NCBI GenBank assembly: GCA_017694875.1
Contig: JADIMG010000072.1
Location: forward strand, 1 to 64,000
DNA length: 64,000 bases
Reading direction: 5' to 3'
Source of the DNA: Candidatus Gallipaludibacter merdavium
GTDB taxonomy: Bacteria > Bacteroidota > Bacteroidia > Bacteroidales > Paludibacteraceae
Shown here: piece by piece, positions 61,737-64,000 of the stretch
How positions within the stretch are numbered: position 1 is the stretch's first letter
Layout of the letters: every line of letters begins with the position of its first letter
The notes under the pieces: model-generated
Told to the model about the DNA's origin: nothing
Seen by the model: only the letters and a program-made list of their open reading frames with translations
Databases searched by the model: none
Position numbers and translations under genes: made by a program

Positions 61737-62547
61737 GGTTAGTTATGTTTGCTTTTTTAGTAGTTTGCATCTTCTCCCTCTTTTCCCAGTAAGAAAGCCT
61801 TCTTTCGGTCTCCCATGTCGTTTCCTTTTCAAAGCGCATCTGAGTTTTAGATTTGTTCAGTTCTGACCAGTAATCGTAAAATGCCCGAACCATTTGAGAA
61901 CCGTAGCGCTCAACGTAGGGGATAAGCTCGTTGTAGAATTTGTCTTTTCGGGTTTGCGCAGCGGCTTGTGCCGCTGATAACTTCTCTGCTGGGCTTTTCT
62001 TTGGCTCTACTTTAGTAGAGCTTTCTTTTATTTCTTTTCTATTCTCTTCTATTCTGTCCGAAGAAACTGGTGTTTTTTCAGAAGAAATAGGCTTTTCTTC
62101 GGAAGAAACCCTCTTTTCTTCGGAAGAAATAGGCTTTTTTGCAGAAGAAATATTCTTTTCTTCGGAAGAAATCAAATTGTACTCCTCCATCTTAGTAACC
62201 CGTCTTATGGACTTAGAAATGCTCTGGTAACGTTCCTGAATACCCTTTGAAGTCAAAATCCTATGATTATCGAAAGCCTCTTTCGAGAATAACCCGAGTG
62301 CCAAGCAGCTCTTAATAACCTCCAGTATATACGCCTCTTCAAATCCGGTCTGTTCCGAAATAATGAAAGGCAACTCTTCGTCCCACATCATGTAGTACCC
62401 ACCTTTGTAGATAAGACATAGCAGGAGAGCATATACCGTTACGGCTTTGCCACCTTGATACTTGATTAACTTTCGTATCTTCAAGTCCTGAAAAAAATCT
62501 ATATCAAACGGATAATAACTAAGCCCATATTTCTCGCTTCGTCCCAT
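61705..62547 (-). CDS. DUF4373 (Lin1244/Lin1753-like) replication protein
   Basis: 280 aa. The N-terminal domain, YYPFDIDFFQDLKIRKLIKYQGGKA, is the DUF4373 signature, a winged-helix domain placed like the phage replisome organiser. Residues 126-163 are a heptad repeat linker. The C-terminal half contains FYDYWSELNKSKTQMRFEKETTWETERRL, a DnaD-like end pattern. Overlaps the loader gene by 32 bases, as initiator and loader genes often do. Confidence 0.82.
   Translation of the reverse strand: MGRSEKYGLSYYPFDIDFFQDLKIRKLIKYQGGKAVTVYALLLCLIYKGGYYMMWDEELPFIISEQTGFEEAYILEVIKSCLALGLFSKEAFDNHRILTSKGIQERYQSISKSIRRVTKMEEYNLISSEEKNISSAKKPISSEEKRVSSEEKPISSEKTPVSSDRIEENRKEIKESSTKVEPKKSPAEKLSAAQAAAQTRKDKFYNELIPYVERYGSQMVRAFYDYWSELNKSKTQMRFEKETTWETERRLSYWEKREKMQTTKKANITNHDNRKTYHEF
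62059..62172 (-). repeat. 21-bp (7-residue) coding repeat in the DUF4373 gene
   Basis: About five to six imperfect copies of a seven-residue unit, (I/V)SSEEKx, encoded by ATTTCTTCCGAAGAAAAG-like blocks. Length variation would keep the frame. Confidence 0.8.
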
Positions 62548-62581
62548 ATAACACTTTGATAATCAGCCTTTTTAATGATAT

Positions 62582-62614
62582 GTAAAGATAGTGATTTTAT
62601 TTGTATTGACACAA
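62582..62614 (-). promoter_or_regulatory. Promoter of the DUF4373-DnaC block
   Basis: Minus strand TTG, 21 bases, TATCTTTACATA, 35 bases before the start at 62547. Same -7 sequence as three other prophage promoters. Confidence 0.6.
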
Positions 62615-62663
62615 GTTAACATCTTGAAAATCAGCATATTAACTTTGTTTATCATGGTGATTG

Positions 62664-63836
62664 TCAGAAAAACACATTGGTTAACTGTTTGCTTCTTGAA
62701 TACACATCCCATTTACCGTTTCCCATATCGCATATGCGTAAGTCCTTTACTTCCCCGAATCTGCGTAGGTTTCCACATAAGTCAATTATCCATCCAGATT
62801 GTTTGTTAGGGTGGGGGCGTATTGCGCGCCCGACAATCTGGTACCATAATGCAAGCGACATTGTCGGTCTTGCCATTACTATTGTATCAAGTTCGGGATA
62901 GTCAAATCCGGTTGTGAGTACTCCTACATTTGCAACTACTGGAATTTTTCCGGACTTGAAATTTTCCAATATCTTTTCTCTCTCTTTTTTGGGTGTGGAC
63001 CCAGAAACAATTGCTGCATTTGGTATTTTTTCCACAAGGTTTTCCGCTTCTTCGATGAATCTTGTAAATACGAGTATTCCTTTCCTCTTGATGCCAGTAA
63101 CTCGGTTGTTGAGTAGTCTGTCAACTATGTGAAGGACCCAACTGTTGAAATCAACCCTTTTATATTCCTCTTTTACCGATTTGTCTGTATAGTCGGCACC
63201 GGTTGAATTTACTTTTAGTCTGTTGGAATCCCATCCTGTAGGCCTCATAGACCAATATTCCAGCTTTGACAGATAGCCCATATCCAATAGTGTAGAGATT
63301 TGTACATGGTATATCAATTCAGAAAAAACTCGTGGGCGTGTTCTCGTGATGAATTTCAACATGGAGCCATTGGCGTATGATGAAAGTCGGTAAGGGGTAG
63401 CCGTCAGCCCAAGAACTTTGCAATTAAGCATGGAAAGGAATGTCTTGTACATGCCTTCTTTGGGGTTGACACAATGACATTCGTCGATGATGATATTGCG
63501 GAAATGCATGAACAGCTCTGGGTGGTTTATCACACTTCCAATAGTCGCAAAAGTTATCTGCGATATTCTCTTGCTGTTGAATGATGCAGAGTATATGGAG
63601 CAACACAATATGCCGTAAGAGCACAGTTTTTTATAGTTTTGCTCCAGTATTTCTTTACTTGGTTGGAACACTAATGTATGTCCTTCCAAACGGCTGGCAA
63701 TGTCTGCAATAACGAGCGACTTTCCAGCACCTGTCGGAAGTACAATGACCGCATTGTGTTTTTTCAGCTTGTCACTGAAAAAGCGTACAGCTGCGTCGCT
63801 CGCTTTTTGTTGGTAATCTCGTAACTGATAACTCAT
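62664..63836 (-). CDS. SF2 DEAD/DEAH-type helicase
   Basis: 390 aa. Motif I LPTGAGKSLVIAD, motif II IIDECHCVNP (DECH), motif III LGLTATPYR, motif V TTGFDYPELDTIVMARPT, motif VI QIVGRAIRPH. RecG/UvsW/SSL2-like phage helicase for replication or recombination. Confidence 0.92.
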   Translation of the reverse strand: MSYQLRDYQQKASDAAVRFFSDKLKKHNAVIVLPTGAGKSLVIADIASRLEGHTLVFQPSKEILEQNYKKLCSYGILCCSIYSASFNSKRISQITFATIGSVINHPELFMHFRNIIIDECHCVNPKEGMYKTFLSMLNCKVLGLTATPYRLSSYANGSMLKFITRTRPRVFSELIYHVQISTLLDMGYLSKLEYWSMRPTGWDSNRLKVNSTGADYTDKSVKEEYKRVDFNSWVLHIVDRLLNNRVTGIKRKGILVFTRFIEEAENLVEKIPNAAIVSGSTPKKEREKILENFKSGKIPVVANVGVLTTGFDYPELDTIVMARPTMSLALWYQIVGRAIRPHPNKQSGWIIDLCGNLRRFGEVKDLRICDMGNGKWDVYSRSKQLTNVFF

Positions 63837-64000
63837 ATTCCTTTCTCCTTTCGTAATTTCTTGCTCAATTCCTTGTAGTGCTTAATCAATATTTCATACT
63901 CAAAATCAGAGTATTTCCTAGATTGGTTCTTCTTTGCTTCAAGCAGCATAACAGCCTGCTCTCCGTACTTGCTGACAAGCCCTTTTCTGTAGCCTTGCAT
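63833..64000 (-). CDS. Small phage protein at the window edge (possibly partial)
   Basis: Open from the last base: an ATG coincides with 63998-64000 and gives 55 residues, MQGYRKGLVSKYGEQAVMLL.., helical and basic. The frame may extend beyond the window. Stop overlaps the helicase start (ATGA). Confidence 0.55.
   Translation of the reverse strand: MQGYRKGLVSKYGEQAVMLLEAKKNQSRKYSDFEYEILIKHYKELSKKLRKEKGI

Overview
The window comes from a Bacteroidales chromosome, most likely Bacteroides or Phocaeicola. The evidence is the promoter style (TTG at -33, about 19-20 bases, then TAnnTTTG at -7), the weak Shine-Dalgarno signals, and the families present: a protein with a C-terminal sorting domain, DUF3256, a TamB-like protein, and a tsaD/exosortase/antiporter block. 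Bases 1 to about 12.3 kb are host chromosome. From about 12.3 kb to the right edge lies one large temperate siphovirus-type prophage, abutting the 3' end of a tRNA-Arg(CCT) gene. Essentially all prophage genes are on the minus strand. No integrase or repressor is in the window, so they should lie beyond base 64000.

Host part: a secreted chitobiase-domain protein (251-1507), an unknown protein, a DUF3256 exported protein and a very large TamB-like protein (2869-7323); a DUF3990/DUF3791 pair that looks like a toxin-antitoxin unit (7605-8524); a 157-bp tandem repeat that brings the tsaD promoter; then tsaD, a small exosortase-family membrane protein, a K+/H+ antiporter, and tRNA-Arg with a terminator.

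Prophage, read in the direction of transcription (right to left): a replication and nucleotide block (SF2 helicase, DUF4373 protein, DnaC-like loader, PcfK/PcfJ pair, MazG-like enzyme); a run of small accessory genes, many starting at the same AGAGCAATG motif (RadC, DUF2786, ParA-like ATPase, DpnD/PcfM-like, a MutS domain-I-like protein, ArdA-like antirestriction protein, DUF488 protein); a biosynthetic cassette (46.6-40.5 kb); terminase, DUF3560, portal, collagen-like and ParB-like morons, a MuF head protein with a RelA/SpoT-like C-terminus and a nearby alarmone-hydrolase gene, scaffold, capsid, connectors, tail tube, tape measure, tail tip; and finally lysis genes (amidase, holin candidate, unimolecular spanin candidate) next to the tRNA.

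Two loci stand out. The first is a tightly coupled operon of opine dehydrogenase, an amidoligase fused to what looks like a Mom-type GNAT domain, a ParB-fold protein and two paralogous ATP-grasp ligases. It has its own promoter and an unusual tRNA-Gly-like gene inside the leader, and it sits directly between antirestriction-type genes and the terminase. I read it as a candidate system for making an amino-acid or opine-like modification, plausibly on phage DNA; this is inference. The second is the MuF-RelA/SpoT fusion followed by a separately promoted small gene and a (p)ppGpp-hydrolase-like HD protein, which looks like a virion-delivered alarmone-type toxin with its antidote. A third oddity is an isolated plus-strand transcription unit at 54.79-55.13 kb with a 21-codon ORF and a tRNA-like 3' half.
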